Assembly: GCA_013398275.1 (NCBI GenBank) | Contig: VZSE01014929.1 | Span: 781,295-845,294, forward strand | Length of the DNA: 64,000 nt | From: Promerops cafer | Lineage: Eukaryota; Chordata; Aves; Passeriformes; Nectariniidae | Direction of reading: 5' to 3' | In this document: positions 27,001 to 39,000 of the stretch, one piece after another | How the letters are laid out: each line of letters opens with the position of its first letter | How positions within the stretch are numbered: position 1 is the first letter of the stretch | The notes under the pieces: model-generated | What the model was told of the DNA's origin: nothing | Databases searched by the model: none | Seen by the model: the letters and a program-made list of their open reading frames with translations, nothing else | Made by a program: the position numbers and the translations under genes

Positions 27001-27788
27001 CAAACAGTCCTCACTCTGGAATGTGGTATGAGAATATATAGGAGACCCTGATCTCAGACATGTGGGAGTGTTCTGAGTTGGCACCATCACTTTCTGTCCT
27101 TTAACTAGCCACATAAATGTTTTACTCTTTGGGCTGGTTTTCAGATGTTTAAGGAGAGTATCTGCTGAACTGCCAGCTGTGCCGCGTGTACAAGCTGCCT
27201 GTGAAGCAGAGCTAGCTGGGGCCACAAGCCTTAAACTGAGTAACAGTCCTGTCAGAGTATCTCCTTTTGATGGTGTTTACTTCTGGATTGACTCTCCAAA
27301 AAATCTGCTTCAGCCCAGAAGCACCAGGTAAAGCTTGTTGTCTGCTGAAGAGTAGTCCCAGGAAGCTGGTGGTGGAGCTTGTTACTCTGCGTCCTCTCTC
27401 CTGACTCCCGGTTTCTACACCTTCTCTGGGCCAGACCTCTGTAACATCCAAGTCTTGGGCACAGATACCACTTCTAGACCTTTTAAGGCTGATGGTATCC
27501 AAAGCTGCAGAGCTGAGTTGCAGAGTTGCAGAGATGACATCTCCCTCCCTAGGCTGCTTGCTGCCTCTGGGAACCAAGTTTGGGATCTTGTGAAGGCAAG
27601 AAAAGTATCTGTTAGGCTGGTAGGGCTTCCTGACCTGTGCCAAGCCTGGAAAGAGACAGTGAACTCTAATGCACCAGGAGATTGGGAACCTGTGAGGATT
27701 GGCTCACAGGTTGTCTGGTGCTGGGGAAGCATGTCAGCTGCCTCTCCTCAAGCTGTCCCCACTGGATCATCACAGACTATTAAGATCA
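18092..27788. other. Long AT-rich intron-like stretch with no gene seen
   Basis: Nearly 10 kb without a supportable gene. Seen here: an 8-bp inverted repeat TAGTGTGC/GCACACTA with a 10-base loop (18219-18244), a T18 run (18673-18690), a G5T9 tract (19090-19103), and a 9-bp hairpin GAGGGACAG/CTGTCCCTC with a 6-base loop (26360-26383). Chance ORFs of up to about 110 codons occur, with no homology I recognise. Confidence 0.45.
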
Positions 27789-27860
27789 CTCAGTCCTTTC
27801 TATTGGAAGGGAGCTTGAGAACTCATGTAGGTCCAACTTCCTCAAAGGGAACACAGTTCA
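27789..27860 (-). mobile_element. Possible old CR1 3' fragment, reverse
   Basis: The words 'attggaagggagcttgaga', 'catgtaggtccaacttcctc' and the upstream 'atcacagactattaagatca' resemble a heavily diverged CR1 3' end read backwards (tggaagggac...tctagtccaac). Divergence is high and the boundaries are guesses. Confidence 0.35.
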
Positions 27861-29477
27861 GGTGAGGCTATTATGGTAGTATCCAAACAGAAGTAGCGGT
27901 CTAAATTGGTGAAGATGATCTTTTAGGGTATTGTACCTCTTGCCTTAAAACATATCCATCAGACCTCTCGGTGTCTGCACCTGGGGCTGCCTTTTGCTGC
28001 TAATTCCAAATGCAAAAGCAAAATACCAGTGTCAAGGAATTGCCAAGCTTTGACACTACCTCTTGTTGTTCTAAACTGAAGTGTTCAAACTTGTGGCAGC
28101 CTGGCACAAAATGTACTGCCTGCTTGCTCTAGCAAATAATGTAATACAGCAACACCTGCAGTTTCATAAAGATTACTTACTTGAACAGATTTTACATTTA
28201 GACTGAGATTTTTTTTTTTTTCTGGCTTCATTCTGATAGTACTCTCCCATGCCTGGTGTCTGTTTCAATTTTTGCGAGTGGATCTCAGTTTTCTTGGTGT
28301 TGGTTGTACCTGTGGTGATGTCAAAAGCAGCCAGAAGCACAGTGCCCTCTCCAGTCCCCATGGCACCAGCAGACAGTGGGTTATCAGGGTGACATGTCAG
28401 CTGTGGCATCTCTGCTTCCTCAGGCAGGCTGCTCACATTTTAGACTGAGTTGCTCTGCAGCAAATGTTACCTGTAGCACAGGCCTGTCAGTAAAACACTG
28501 CCCTGTGGTAGAGAATCCTCAGTGGTTAAATGGCACAGATAACAAATGGAATGTAGACTTCAATTTCAGGGGATTTTTTAGATTAATAGAGCCGAAATTA
28601 GTGCTCTGGTTCATTCAGCTGGTGGGTCATTGTTGCTGGCACTTGTGTAGAGCAGAACGATGAGAGGAGTTGCAAAACAGTGCAAGTGGGCTGGAGAAAA
28701 CTGAACTGTAGGGGATTCTTCAGTGCTCTGACTTCACTGCTGCTTTTATTCTGATCTTCCACACTCTTTTGGGTTGTCATTGAGAAAGGCCATTGCAAAT
28801 TGCACCTAGAACACTAAGTCCCTGTTTGTTAAAGTCCCTGTCAGTGTGGCTTCCAACAGCATGTAAGCCTTTTTTTTGGGGGGGGATGATGAAGTTCTCT
28901 TTGTGGCTGGATTTCTTAATTATTTTTTTTAAGCTGATTTTGGAATATTGCCAGTAGAAATCTGTTTAAGGGAACTGTTAAAGTAAACCAAAAAATCTCT
29001 AAATTTAAAAGCTAGGAGCTCCCCCTACTTGCTGTGGCTCCCTGGCTCTCTGGACTGTAGATCCTGTTGCAAATGCCCAGTAAAGATAGTGTGAGATGTC
29101 CACTGTGACCCAAAAGCAGAGCTGGCTTGGCCCTCTCCAGGGTTATGATGACACAACTGAAAAGTGAGAAACTTCCTCAAATTACTAGTGGGTTCTGAAG
29201 CTGTGTCAGGCAATTTTCTCCATTCTGATTACTCTCTATTGTTTTTTTTCTGACTCTCTGTGCCCAGTGGGTAGCATGGGAAGCGACTCACTTTCTTACC
29301 CAGAGTCCAGCTTGTTGGAAACAACATTTCAGTGTAGTTGTGGCACTCATTGTTCCTCGATGTGAAATAGTTCAAGTCCCCTTTGATCTGGGGAGGTGAA
29401 GGCTCTGCTTTCCTGCTTGGGTACCTGCTAGATGTTTCAGGCAGAAACTAGTATTTTACATCTTTTACATATGCAGA
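27861..29477. other. AT-rich DNA with no gene seen
   Basis: The stretch includes a T8G8 junction (28870-28885) and an unremarkable mix of short ORFs. No exon, known repeat or CpG cluster was identified before the SINE at 29478. Confidence 0.4.
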
Positions 29478-29600
29478 CTCACAGAGTATTCTGAGTTGGA
29501 AGGGACCCACGAGGATCATCAAGTCCAGCTCTTAAGTGCATGGTGGGTTGAACCCACCACCTCGGTGTTGTCAGCACCATGTACTATAACAGCTTCTTTG
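29478..29600 (-). mobile_element. tRNA-Ile-derived SINE with CR1 3' tail, reverse
   Basis: On the minus strand, about 29597 down to 29548 reads as a degenerate tRNA-Ile: 'ggtgctgacaacaccgagg' matches the anticodon-arm and variable region of tRNA-Ile (ggtgctaataacgccaagg), followed by a B-box-like GGTTCAACCC. The rest of the minus strand, 29545 down to 29478, is a CR1 3' end ('agctggacttgatgatcc', 'gggtcccttccaactcaga', 'ctctgtgag'). A tRNA-Ile head joined to a CR1 tail is the architecture of the CR1-mobilised songbird SINE (TguSINE1, recalled). The 5' A box is damaged and the B box lacks a base, so it is not a functional tRNA. Being a SINE, it would have depended on CR1 machinery for movement. 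Confidence 0.72.
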
Positions 29601-29859
29601 CAGCTCACATTATTTAATGCGCTGATCCATAGCTGTATCCTCTCCCTGCAGCACCTGGTGCCAAAGCTGCCCACTCGACAGTCGTTGGCTGCATCTGAAC
29701 TTCTATGGAGAGGTGGGATGGTGGTGAAGCCTCTTCAGAGCAAAACAAGCTTATTAAACTTAACACGGTGGGTCACTGCCCAGCCCTCATTGCCAAGCTC
29801 TCTTTGCATGGCCGCTCTGCCTTCTGTGGGGCATTTCCTCAGCAGAGTGGCCCTTGAGT
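29601..29859. other. Spacer between SINE and CpG island 2
   Basis: About 260 bases of intermediate GC content separate the SINE from the island. No motif or repeat stands out. Confidence 0.4.
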
Positions 29860-30160
29860 AGTTCGCAGTGCCGCTGGTGAGCGGCGTGTCGCGGTTGTCC
29901 GCTCACCTGTGTCCCCGTCCCTGCCCGCCTTTCCCTCCGCGTCCTCTCCCGGGGCGCTGCCGGCGCGGAGGGCGCGGCGNCCGCGCCGAGAGCCGGGAGC
30001 TCGCTTCCCGGCTGCTAAGCCAGCGTTAGGCCGCGGCAGATAACAATTCGGTTTTCGCTTTTTGGCTTCGTAGTTCGCGAGGCGGCCAGTGAAGAAAAAC
30101 ACCGTTAGAGATTTATTCCCTCGGCTTTCCAAACAAACGGGTCTCACAGAGCGGGAGCGT
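29860..30160 (-). promoter_or_regulatory. CpG island 2, candidate promoter with minus-strand first exon
   Basis: CpG density and GC content rise sharply from about 29865 and fade by about 30160. On the minus strand a near-consensus donor CACAG|GTGAGC sits at 29907/29906, so a non-coding first exon running from roughly 30100 down to 29907 is plausible. A plus-strand donor-like GCTG|GTGAGC also occurs at 29876/29877. The two form a 9-bp inverted repeat, GGTGAGCGG (29876-29884) and CCGCTCACC (29899-29907). Base 29980 is undetermined (n), probably a GC-rich sequencing difficulty. A minus-strand frame of 102 codons crosses the island but lacks an ATG and reflects GC bias. Strand is inferred from the better donor only. 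Confidence 0.6.
29876..29907. repeat. 9-bp inverted repeat in CpG island 2
   Basis: GGTGAGCGG (29876-29884) and its exact complement CCGCTCACC (29899-29907) flank a 14-base spacer. Each arm contains a splice-donor-like GTGAGC, one per strand. Confidence 0.85.
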
Positions 30161-31021
30161 GTAATTTCTGTGCGTTGGAATGCTCCATTATGTTTTGCCC
30201 TTGTCTGATTTACTGCAGTGCCTGTGCTAGGTATAAATATTAAAACAATTTATCATAAATTGAGCATTGCAAAGGCGACATCTGTTTTAGATAACAGGTT
30301 TTTTGAGGCTAAACTTTCACTGTACAGTTCATAAACTACACATGGGTCTTAAATTGCTTTCTTTAAACTCGGGTCTTTCCCTCTGTTGTTGAGTGGGCTG
30401 ACACTTGTAATGTTTTGTTGAGTGTTCATACGCTCTGTCACAGCTTTAGTGTATGTTTTTGGGGCTGAAATGTTAAAATTCCCCAGCTAATGTGTAGCGT
30501 GAGGATGCACTTTAGAATGGGATTGCTGGGTCCCTTAGTACTTTCTGTCTCCTGTGGCTATGATGCCATTTCCTGAGATGTTTCTCTCCTTGGTCAGAAG
30601 GCCAAGTACCATCATTGTGGCAGGTTTTATGTAGCTGTGGTACCACCATAAAAACTGACACAGCACTTCCTAGTTCTTTAGTTACACTGATAACATACTA
30701 AAGAGAAAAGCCTCATGGAGTTTATTAAACAGAATCACTACATGTAGCTTAAAAAAAGAAGTAAAGGCTCTGCTTTCTTTTGTCCCCTTTACAGAAAAAA
30801 ATGGGCAGATGGATTGACAGTTCAATATATTGTGTGCTCTTCTTCAGATTTGAACTTCTGTAATAGAACAAGTGTTTCTGTCATACTCTGTAATCCTGCT
30901 CTCCCATGAGATATCTTGAGAAACCTCAGAAATGCCATATCAAAATTGTAAACCACAAGGCATAACCCTTAATATAGCCCTGGGGCAAACCTCTGTCTTC
31001 TGAATTGCATGGCACAATGGA

Positions 31022-31055
31022 GATCATAGAATAAAAGAATGTTTTGCCTTGGAGG
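31022..31055 (-). mobile_element. Possible CR1 3' end remnant, reverse
   Basis: The words 'atcatagaataaaagaatg' and 'gccttggaggg' resemble the reversed CR1 terminus (tcatagaat...agaatg...ttggaagg). Only about 30 bases are recognisable, so this is tentative. Confidence 0.35.
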
Positions 31056-31176
31056 GTTTTTTCCGTCCTTTTTTCAAGCTAGTTCTAATATTTACAGTAT
31101 CTCTGTTCTCTGCAGATTTAATTGAGTCAATTAAGATTCTTAGGCTCGATTCCCCCAGGTGTGGGTTAAAAGTTTA

Positions 31177-31205
31177 TTTTTTTTTTTTTTTTCTTCTCCC
31201 CCCCC
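31177..31205 (+). repeat. T16 run followed by pyrimidine tract
   Basis: Sixteen T (31177-31192) run into CTTCTC and a run of eight C (31198-31205). It is a low-complexity homopyrimidine stretch of unknown role. Confidence 0.9.
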
Positions 31206-31715
31206 ACTCTTGCCAGCTGTGGTTTCTTGTTCTTGCCCGATTTTAGAGGAAGCAGCTACCTGGGATTTTGGTACCATTTGCAAAGCTCCCTCTATTGCAG
31301 TGAGGTGATCTACTGTGCAGGCAAGCATGAATAACACCTGGCTTCACTTGCCTTTATTTCCGCTTCCTTTTATGCCCTTTACAGTGTTTCACCTCTTTGA
31401 ACTGTGTTTTCTGAGGTTTTGTCCCTATGTAGAAAACAATCTCTTTGTTTTTCAGTAGTCTTACCTTCTTAAGGAAGGATTAAGGGGAAGATTTTTTCAC
31501 AGTTCAAGAGCTGGAGTGGGTGTGCCTATATTTCAGCTTTTGCCATGCTTAGCTCTGTTGCTTACCAGCACCATTACCCAAGAGCTAAGTTGATATATTC
31601 AAGCGACTGTTGATGACCACTGGTGTTGAAGCAGCAGACCTTTCTCAGGCTGGCATTCTGTAAACCACGTAGTCCTTCAGGTACTTTTTTGTTCTCTGTT
31701 ATTGGTGTTTCTCAG

Positions 31716-31933
31716 TTCTTCTATGTCTTCTTGCTTTGCATTTGGGCCAACTGAGAATTGCCCAGGTACACCCACAGACTGCATTTTTGTGCCCATTCAG
31801 ACAGGCACCAGGCTCCTATTGAAGTGTAACTGTCAGAGGTTTCAGTTTGATTACTCTGAGGATGTTTGGTTGGCATCCAAGTCTTGTACATCAGATGGAA
31901 TGCTGCCAACGAACATTTCCGTGGAAGCCCAGG
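31716..31933 (+). other. Candidate cysteine-rich exon (unconfirmed)
   Basis: An acceptor (tgtttctcag, AG at 31714-31715) and a good donor (AGG|GTGAGAA, GT at 31934-31935) enclose 218 bases. One frame is open throughout and continues to a stop at 32023-32025, 107 codons in total. Its peptide has several cysteines (for example LLKCNCQRFQF and CTSDGMLPTN). It lies about 1.6 kb plus-strand downstream of CpG island 2. I recognise no family, and an open frame this long is only mildly unusual for the window, so a chance ORF remains likely. Confidence 0.2.
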
Positions 31934-32366
31934 GTGAGAAGTGTCATGACTCTGGGTACCAGGAACATTTTCAGTATACGTGCACAGAAAAGCCCTTTTT
32001 CTTCTTCATTTGGCACGAAGACTGATCATTGTTCTTGGTGTTGCACTTTGCATGTTACTCTTGTCTTTAAATAATTATTTTACACCGGTCATGGTATTTT
32101 AAATATGTGCTCGTAGAACTCCATGGCCGCTCGATTGTGGAAAGACAAATTCACACATGGTTTTCAAGAAGGTGCAGATCTAGGTATTGATGCTCATTTG
32201 GATTACCTGAACTGATGGTTGATATGACAAATTTAGCTGGTAGTAATGTAACTTTTAAAGGAGTATTGGTGGGAGTCCATGTTCTGACTTTAATCCCAGA
32301 ATGAGTGTCTTAGAACAGACCTTGGCGGTATTCTTAGTTTATCCAGTAGGTCCAGGGAATAGTAGC

Positions 32367-32401
<35 letters not shown>

Positions 32402-32420
32402 TGATGATGATGATGATGAT
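32367..32420 (+). repeat. Compound microsatellite (AAT)11(GAT)7
   Basis: Eleven perfect AAT units (32367-32399) run directly into seven perfect GAT units (32400-32420). The two share the AT register, so the second block probably arose from a single A-to-G change that then expanded. One chance frame reads it as a poly-Asn then poly-Asp tract. Perfect units of this number suggest length polymorphism. Confidence 0.97.
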
Positions 32421-32951
32421 CTTAACTTAGAGCCTTGTTTCAGAGGCCAAGTTGATGCCTTGTTTTCTGTTACTCTGTCTTTGGCTATAGATTTGTGAAC
32501 AGCTTGCTCCTAAAATTCTTGTATAGGCAAGACTACAGAGGATATTTGGTAAGTTTGTTACTGGGTTGGCAGGAGAAGCCTGTGCTAACTCTGCTCCACA
32601 CAGATCTACAGCAAGACTCAATGCCCAGAAGACCCTTGGCTGTGGTGGTTGTGTGTTAAAGACTCCAGAGTTGCCATGTTCTGGCTTGAAGTGGTCTTCT
32701 GTACAAACATGAGCTACTCCTCAAATACTGCGAGGGGTTAGGTGCTGCTTTGGAACTTGCTTCCTGTGTGCAACCTGGCATGGAAATCAGAAGGGTTCCC
32801 AGCCTCAGCACCTACACTGTTGAATACTGTTACTGTTTCAGCTGTTAAAGTGCACAAAGGTGCATCTCTGGAGGATTTCTCCTTTTTATGGTCATGGTTT
32901 TTCACTGTGGCAAAGCTGAGCTGCTAGCAATCTAGACAATCTTTCTGACCC
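32421..32951. other. Non-coding DNA with no gene seen
   Basis: Moderately GC-balanced sequence between the microsatellite and a CR1 fragment. No exon or repeat was recognised. Confidence 0.4.
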
Positions 32952-33040
32952 ACATAGAATAATTTACATTGGAAAAAACCTGCCATATCTTCAAGTCTCA
33001 ACTGTTAAGTTGGCACCAAGTCCACCATTAAACCATGTTT
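32952..33040 (-). mobile_element. CR1 LINE 3' end fragment, reverse
   Basis: The sequence 'catagaataatttacattg', 'gaaaaaacctgccatatctt', 'caagtctcaactgttaagtt' and 'aagtccaccattaaaccatg' parallels the reversed CR1 terminus and matches the same portion of the copy at 39838-39925. About 90 bases remain. Confidence 0.8.
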
Positions 33041-36000
33041 GTAATGAAGATCGGCAGAGCTTTACAGCATATTACAAAAAACAAACCCTGCCTGATTTTG
33101 AGCAAATGATAGACTGAAATGTCTTTATGTGAATGTCAAGAAGCAAAATCTGTAGCATCTGTTTAGAGCTTTAACTTCACTCACTCCCAAATTCGTAGGA
33201 GTGAGATGACTTCTGGGGATAGAGAGATATAAACACTGTGCAGAGAGTATGTGTGGGAATGCACAGGGGGAAAGATAAACATTTGCATTTGGGCACTGCT
33301 GTCTTATGTGCAGCCATTCACGTGTCATCAGTGACATAGGAATGGCTCAGAAGTGTGGTGAGGTTGGGTGGGTGTTGCCTGCTTAGAGTGAGGCAGGAAG
33401 AGGTTCATGCCTGTGTGATGTGGGTTCTTCTGACTCTTCTTGTTGTGGTGATATCTCACATCAAGAGAAACCATTGCCTGTTGCAACTGGATGGCAAGTA
33501 ATATTGCACTGTTCAGTGGGATACCTTAATCTGTCCAGTTTGCTTTAAAATTTGCAAAGCCTTTTTTATTGATTCATTTATTTACTGGTTTTGGATTCCT
33601 GTTGTATAAGGGAAGTCTCAGCTCTTCCAGGGCTGATCCCATGCTCCAGAGAAATGAGTTGTGGGGTAAGAATTTCCTGGGCTTGATAGTGTGTTTGAGC
33701 AGCAGGAGTTTCAGCTCTGTTTGACATGCTTCTGTAGATAATCCCAGCTCAGAGGCACAGATAAAAGTGACTGTGTACAGCTGTGATTGATGTTTAGGCT
33801 TCAGACTAGTATTAACCAGCTGTCTGTTCTTCCCTTGAACGTAGCAGCTGTTTCAAGTTTGAAATTTTTATTTAGAAAAAAAGAACAGAATACTGATACC
33901 AAAATTTGATTTGCAGACTAGAGACCTTCACATTGTTGATCTGCTCTGAGCCTCTCGCACAGTGCTGGCCACAGAACTTCTTTGCCCTAATACTTTCCTG
34001 AAAGCATGTATTTTCTAATTTTGAGCTTAATATTTCTAGTATCCAGTCACAATAGTTGCTAAGCTTTTCCAGCGGTTTATTCTTGCTATAAAAACCATGT
34101 GCTTTATTAAGAATTTGGGCTCTTGTGAATTTTTTTTTTTTCTGTTGCACCCCACCACCCAGTAGCTTATCCACCTTGATTCCTTAGTCTTTAAAAAAAT
34201 AAATCCCTCTCCACCATGTTGTGACTGTTGCAGGCATTCCAAAGGTGACTTCTGGGCAGTTTTAGTTTCTTTCATGCTGATTCCCATCAGCAGTGTTCTG
34301 CCATTTCTCTCTGTATCTCAGGATTTGTATCTTCAGCAAATATGTCAGTAGTAACTTGCTTAATAACATAAACCTTTAAAAATCACATAATACATGTCTA
34401 GGGTCTGGTGTGGCAGTAATACTGCTTGAAGCCCATCTGCTTGGGATGACTCCTCACTTACAAGATCCAGTTCACACTTGGAACTCTCCTTCTGTTTGTT
34501 CAGTTAGTGAAGTGAATATTTGAGTTTAAAACTTTATTTAAAAATGTATATATGCTGTGGTAAGATGCTAGCTGAGTAACTAGCATTGCCAAATGTTAGG
34601 GTAGAAGATGCAAGATTTCATGATGGGCAGTTAGTTTTTTGCAGGTGAAAGGGGGTATGTGTGAGAGAGAGAATGAAGAATTGCAGGCTGACAACAGCAT
34701 GGGCGAAGCAAGTGGGTTTAGGTACCTTACTTGTTTTTGATAGAGAAATAATGTGGGTTCAGTTTCTTACCCAGGAAGAGGTTTGTTGCCCTTCCCTCCG
34801 TGCTGGTGCATGGAGCAGAGTGCTCAGTGGCTGTCTGTGCCTGGCTTGGCTGTGACAAGGAAGCAGACAGAGTAGTCGCCCCCTTGGCTCAGGCTGTCCA
34901 CCCCTGCCTTGGCTGCTGCCAAGGAGAGCAGCCACTGTGTTTCATGTGCTAGAAGAAAACTGGTGAGTCTGGTCTCATGGGCTCCTTGCTCAAAAAGAGC
35001 TGCAGTCCATCCCCACCCCTTGGGGAAGATACGGGGACATGCAAATGGTGGGTGTGGAAGAGATTGTATGTGGTGTTTAGGCACTTTTCCAACAGGCAAC
35101 TGCATTTTGGTGGTGCCAGCCTTGCACAGGCTGTTTGGGCACTGCTTGTGGAAGGTTTTACTTTGACTGCTGCAGTGTTCATTATGTCTGGGTTAGGAGA
35201 ATATCTGTGCCATCAGACCTTCACTTCTGTTTGCTCAGGCAAGAGAGATAAGCACCTTTCAATATACAGCCCTTAGGACAAGGCTGTTTGCTGTGGGAGG
35301 ATAATTTTTGGGGGTTGTTGGTTTTCTTTTTTACTCCTTTTGAATCCCTGCATATCAGCAGAAGAACCTACTGTGGAGTTTCATTTGTGACTTAAATGTT
35401 ACTGACTTTATCTAAGGAAATTTATTCCCAAAGCAATTAGAAAGCTATTCAGTATTTAAGTCCATATTGATTGGCATTAGTTGTATTATTTCTTGACATT
35501 TTTACATATAGAATGCTGCTCTTGTCAATGCCAGTGTCAGGTTAATACATTAATTATTACCTATCTTACCTTTCTTTAAATGCTTTCTATGAGATTTTTT
35601 AGAACTTCTATGTTCTTTGATTTGTTGAAAATAAGTTTCATGAGCCAACATTAAAAAAAGGCCTGAGATGCTGCTGCAGGCCAATTCCTTCCATGTCTCC
35701 AATGAATTGAGCTGCTGTATCTGTAGCAATCAGGAGAGTTTCCAAAAGAAATTTCCTGAGTACTGCTTTGGAGAAGAGTATTTCTAGAATGAAATAGCTT
35801 TCAGCAGAGTTTCCACCACACCACCTCTTGGCAACACCTTGATACAGGAGGAGCTCTCAGTTGTGTCAGGCCACATGGGGTGGTTTGTCACACTGCTCCT
35901 GTCTTCGTGTTTACTCCCTGATGCAGTGTGGCATGCTGGACTGAGCAGGAATTGGCAGTCACTCTGTGGCCTGTGTGCTCCTGCCTGTGCTCCTTGCTTT

Positions 36001-39000
36001 CTCTCTACTGCAAATGAAATCCCACTTCCTCACTTCATATCACTGTTAAAGAACATGAATGCTTTGGACTGTTTTATGTGCAGCATTAAGAGACCAAAGA
36101 GAACTCTTACTGTATTTGTCAGCTTTAAGATGGTGTGGTTTTAAAATTTGTTCATGTTAATAATTCTGGAGTTAAGAACAGCCACATGTCCCACTGCCAA
36201 AATGTTATTGTAGCTGTGAAAATTAAGGAGGTGATAAAAAACTTTGTCCTTGACCTGCCAGGGTAAATGTTTTTTACATAGGTACAGTTCTCTTCTGAAC
36301 CTCCAGACAGACAAGTACACATTACTTTCTGAAAATATTTGAAGATTATTTTTCAACTACATTAGGATTAGTGTCTTTTTAATTTATTTCTATTAATGGA
36401 TGTCATGTGAAATGGCTTGGCCAGTCCTGACCTTGTTTAAAAAAGAAACATCAAAATACCATACCCAATGGAATTAATAAGACTTAATTTCCATGCCACT
36501 GTTAAATATTATTAATCCTTAGAAACTCACACACATTTATTAAAAAACAGAACCAAAAAAAAAAATCAAATAACTTTGCCCCAGAAGACCAACAGATGTT
36601 TTGTTAAGGGATTTGTCTGAATATTTTTTTTTGTTTCAGGTTTTGCCTTATTGCCATTTGAAGGTTTTTCTAAATTTTACTGATTCCTTTTAAACCTTTT
36701 GTTTGACCTAATTAAAAAAATATCCTGTGAACAGATATTGGGCATGTTCTTTAAGCTCTTTATCTTAATTGGGCAGCAAAATTAAAGGAAGTTTCTGAGA
36801 GTTAAAAGATGGTGGGGTCTCTTTTTTTTCCCCCTTTTTAGTTCTGTTTTTCCTTGTTTCAAAACATTATTAGTTGATACTGTTTTGATAATGATAGGGT
36901 ATTGTGAAAAGCTCATGACACTTTAAACTATTTAAGCTTGTTTGAATTGCCACACTACCTCCTTACCCCCATCACTCCTTCCCCCATCTCCCTTTGTCCA
37001 TTTTCTATGACTTCCTTGGGATATTTTTATATCTTGTTCTCCAAAGTGCTGTCAAAGTAGATGCTCAGCTGCTGCAGGTCTGGCAGATACACACAAGCTG
37101 ATAATGGGCCTCTTACAATAACAAGTAGATTCAGCTCATGAATTTACACTTGGAACTAGAAACAAAATTCCTGATTTTCAGTTGAAGTGTTGAATGTAAT
37201 GAAAAGCATATCCTTTTTCATCAGCTTTAACTGCAGTCTGATCATGGTGGATTGCAAGTTCATCTCAATGAAGTATGAAATTTTTGAGCTGTAGGGCACA
37301 GGAAGCCCTGATCTTACAGCTTCAGACATGAAGGTCAGGTAGGTCATTTTAGAAGAAGTGCCCTGTCCAGTGAAGAGAAGCTTTGCAGATAGCTAAGGTG
37401 AATAATCAACACTCTGTCTCCTCAACTCGTGTGTTTGTTTTTTATGGCAGTGTGTGGAAATAAAGATTGCACTCCTAAAGAGTGTAGGAAGAAATGTCTT
37501 AGATAAAATTGTACTATGTTCATACTTTGAAGTGCTTTCTGTGTACTTCCAGTTAGTTTTTGAACAGCTTCCTTTCAAAAAGCAAAACTTTGCACTTCTG
37601 CAGCGATGGGGAGAATACCTGCAGCTTCAGGGATTTTGGGGTTGAAATACTATGCATCTGAGCTTTGGACCATTTAGTGTGAACTAGTGCACTTTCAAAA
37701 TGTAATGGAATCAGGAAGTAAATAGTATTGTGTGAATAATATAGCCAAACACAGTTTTAATGCATCCTCCTTTGGTATAAAAACCAGCACTGCTGTGGAG
37801 AAAAGGTCTTCTGTGCAACAATACCTCTGGGTGCTCTTAAGGCCTTCTCAGGCACGCAGAGGCTGGTGACTCTGGCTTTTCATGACTTGCTACCTCAGCT
37901 AGCAATGTCATATTTTGCTTGGCCATGGCCACATATGTTGTAATCCCATCTCTGATGGCCCACATAATTGTGATGGCACTGGCTGCCTCTGACATTCATG
38001 TGATGGACATAAGGTTCTTGGGGCCAGTGACACATGCAGTGCTTTTTCTTTCCATTCTTTTTTTAAAATAAATTCTTTTAAATGCAGCATAATACTGGTC
38101 TTATTTTTGCTCTCATTCCATTGCACAATTCTCTTCATAGCAAAGTTACTGTAACTTTGAGGACAGAGAGGGAAAGACCCATGGTGGTAAAGCATTTGCA
38201 GCACAACCATCTGGATATCTTGACTTCTCCCATGAACTGTAAGGTGATGTACTTAAAGTAAGAGTGAGAAACATCTTGCCTGATGTGGGTTTGGTTTGGG
38301 TTTTTTTGTGGATAAAGTGAAACTCTTCCTCAAATACCTTAACAGTAGTGTCTTTCACTAGAGTAAAAGGTGGGATGTGAAGACACTCCTGCCAAAGAAG
38401 AGAGCGTGCTGGAAGACCGAGTGCCTGCTGGTCTGATAGTCATCCTGAGAATAATCTGTCAGTTGTCACCTTTTGTATTTCCAGTTGCAGTTAGTCATTG
38501 AAATGTGTTCTAATTGAATTCCTTCTCTAATGGCTGTTTGCGCTCACAGCATTAGTTTTATTAAGTTAAAACTTAAGAACACAGCTTGCAACTCCTACTT
38601 TTGAACTACTTTTTTCATGTGCAGTGTTGGATCGTCTTCATACATAGCTGATAGCCTCAGCTTTGCAGGAGAGGAGAAAAGGAATTATACAGGACTTCTT
38701 TCCCACACTTACTGTCCTCTGAGGAAAACAAGGAAAAATCTCTTCCTGCACTTTTTAGGATAACGTGTTTCAATGAAGCATGACCATGTGTCTGTGTGTC
38801 TCCAGTCATTGCCTTCCTCTCCAACCTATTGCTCTGCTTAGCCTGGGTTGGTGGCCCCTACCAATGTGCTGGGCGTTGCACCTTGTTGCTCAGAAGGAGA
38901 ACTTTCTGTACAATTCTGCAAAGTGTTATCATAAAAATGTTTTTTCATGCCTGATAAATCGAAATGTGTGTCCCTTGCCATAAAGAAGGATTCTTGTATT

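Larger units (their letters stand above)
30161..32366. other. Intron-like DNA downstream of CpG island 2
   Basis: AT-rich sequence with a possible CR1 fragment at 31022-31055, a T16 run plus pyrimidine tract at 31177-31205, and a candidate exon at 31716-31933, each listed separately. Nothing else was recognised. Confidence 0.4.

Noticed and set aside
29548..29600. Possible functional tRNA-Ile
   Set aside because: The A box is damaged, the B box is one base short and the acceptor stem is missing. The sequence runs directly into a CR1 tail, so it is a SINE head.
32301..32498. Frame with poly-Asn and poly-Asp runs
   Set aside because: The runs are the AAT/GAT microsatellite read in one frame.
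35039..35046. ATGCAAAT octamer and similar copies elsewhere in the window
   Set aside because: A few such 8-mers are expected in 64 kb by chance, and they do not cluster.
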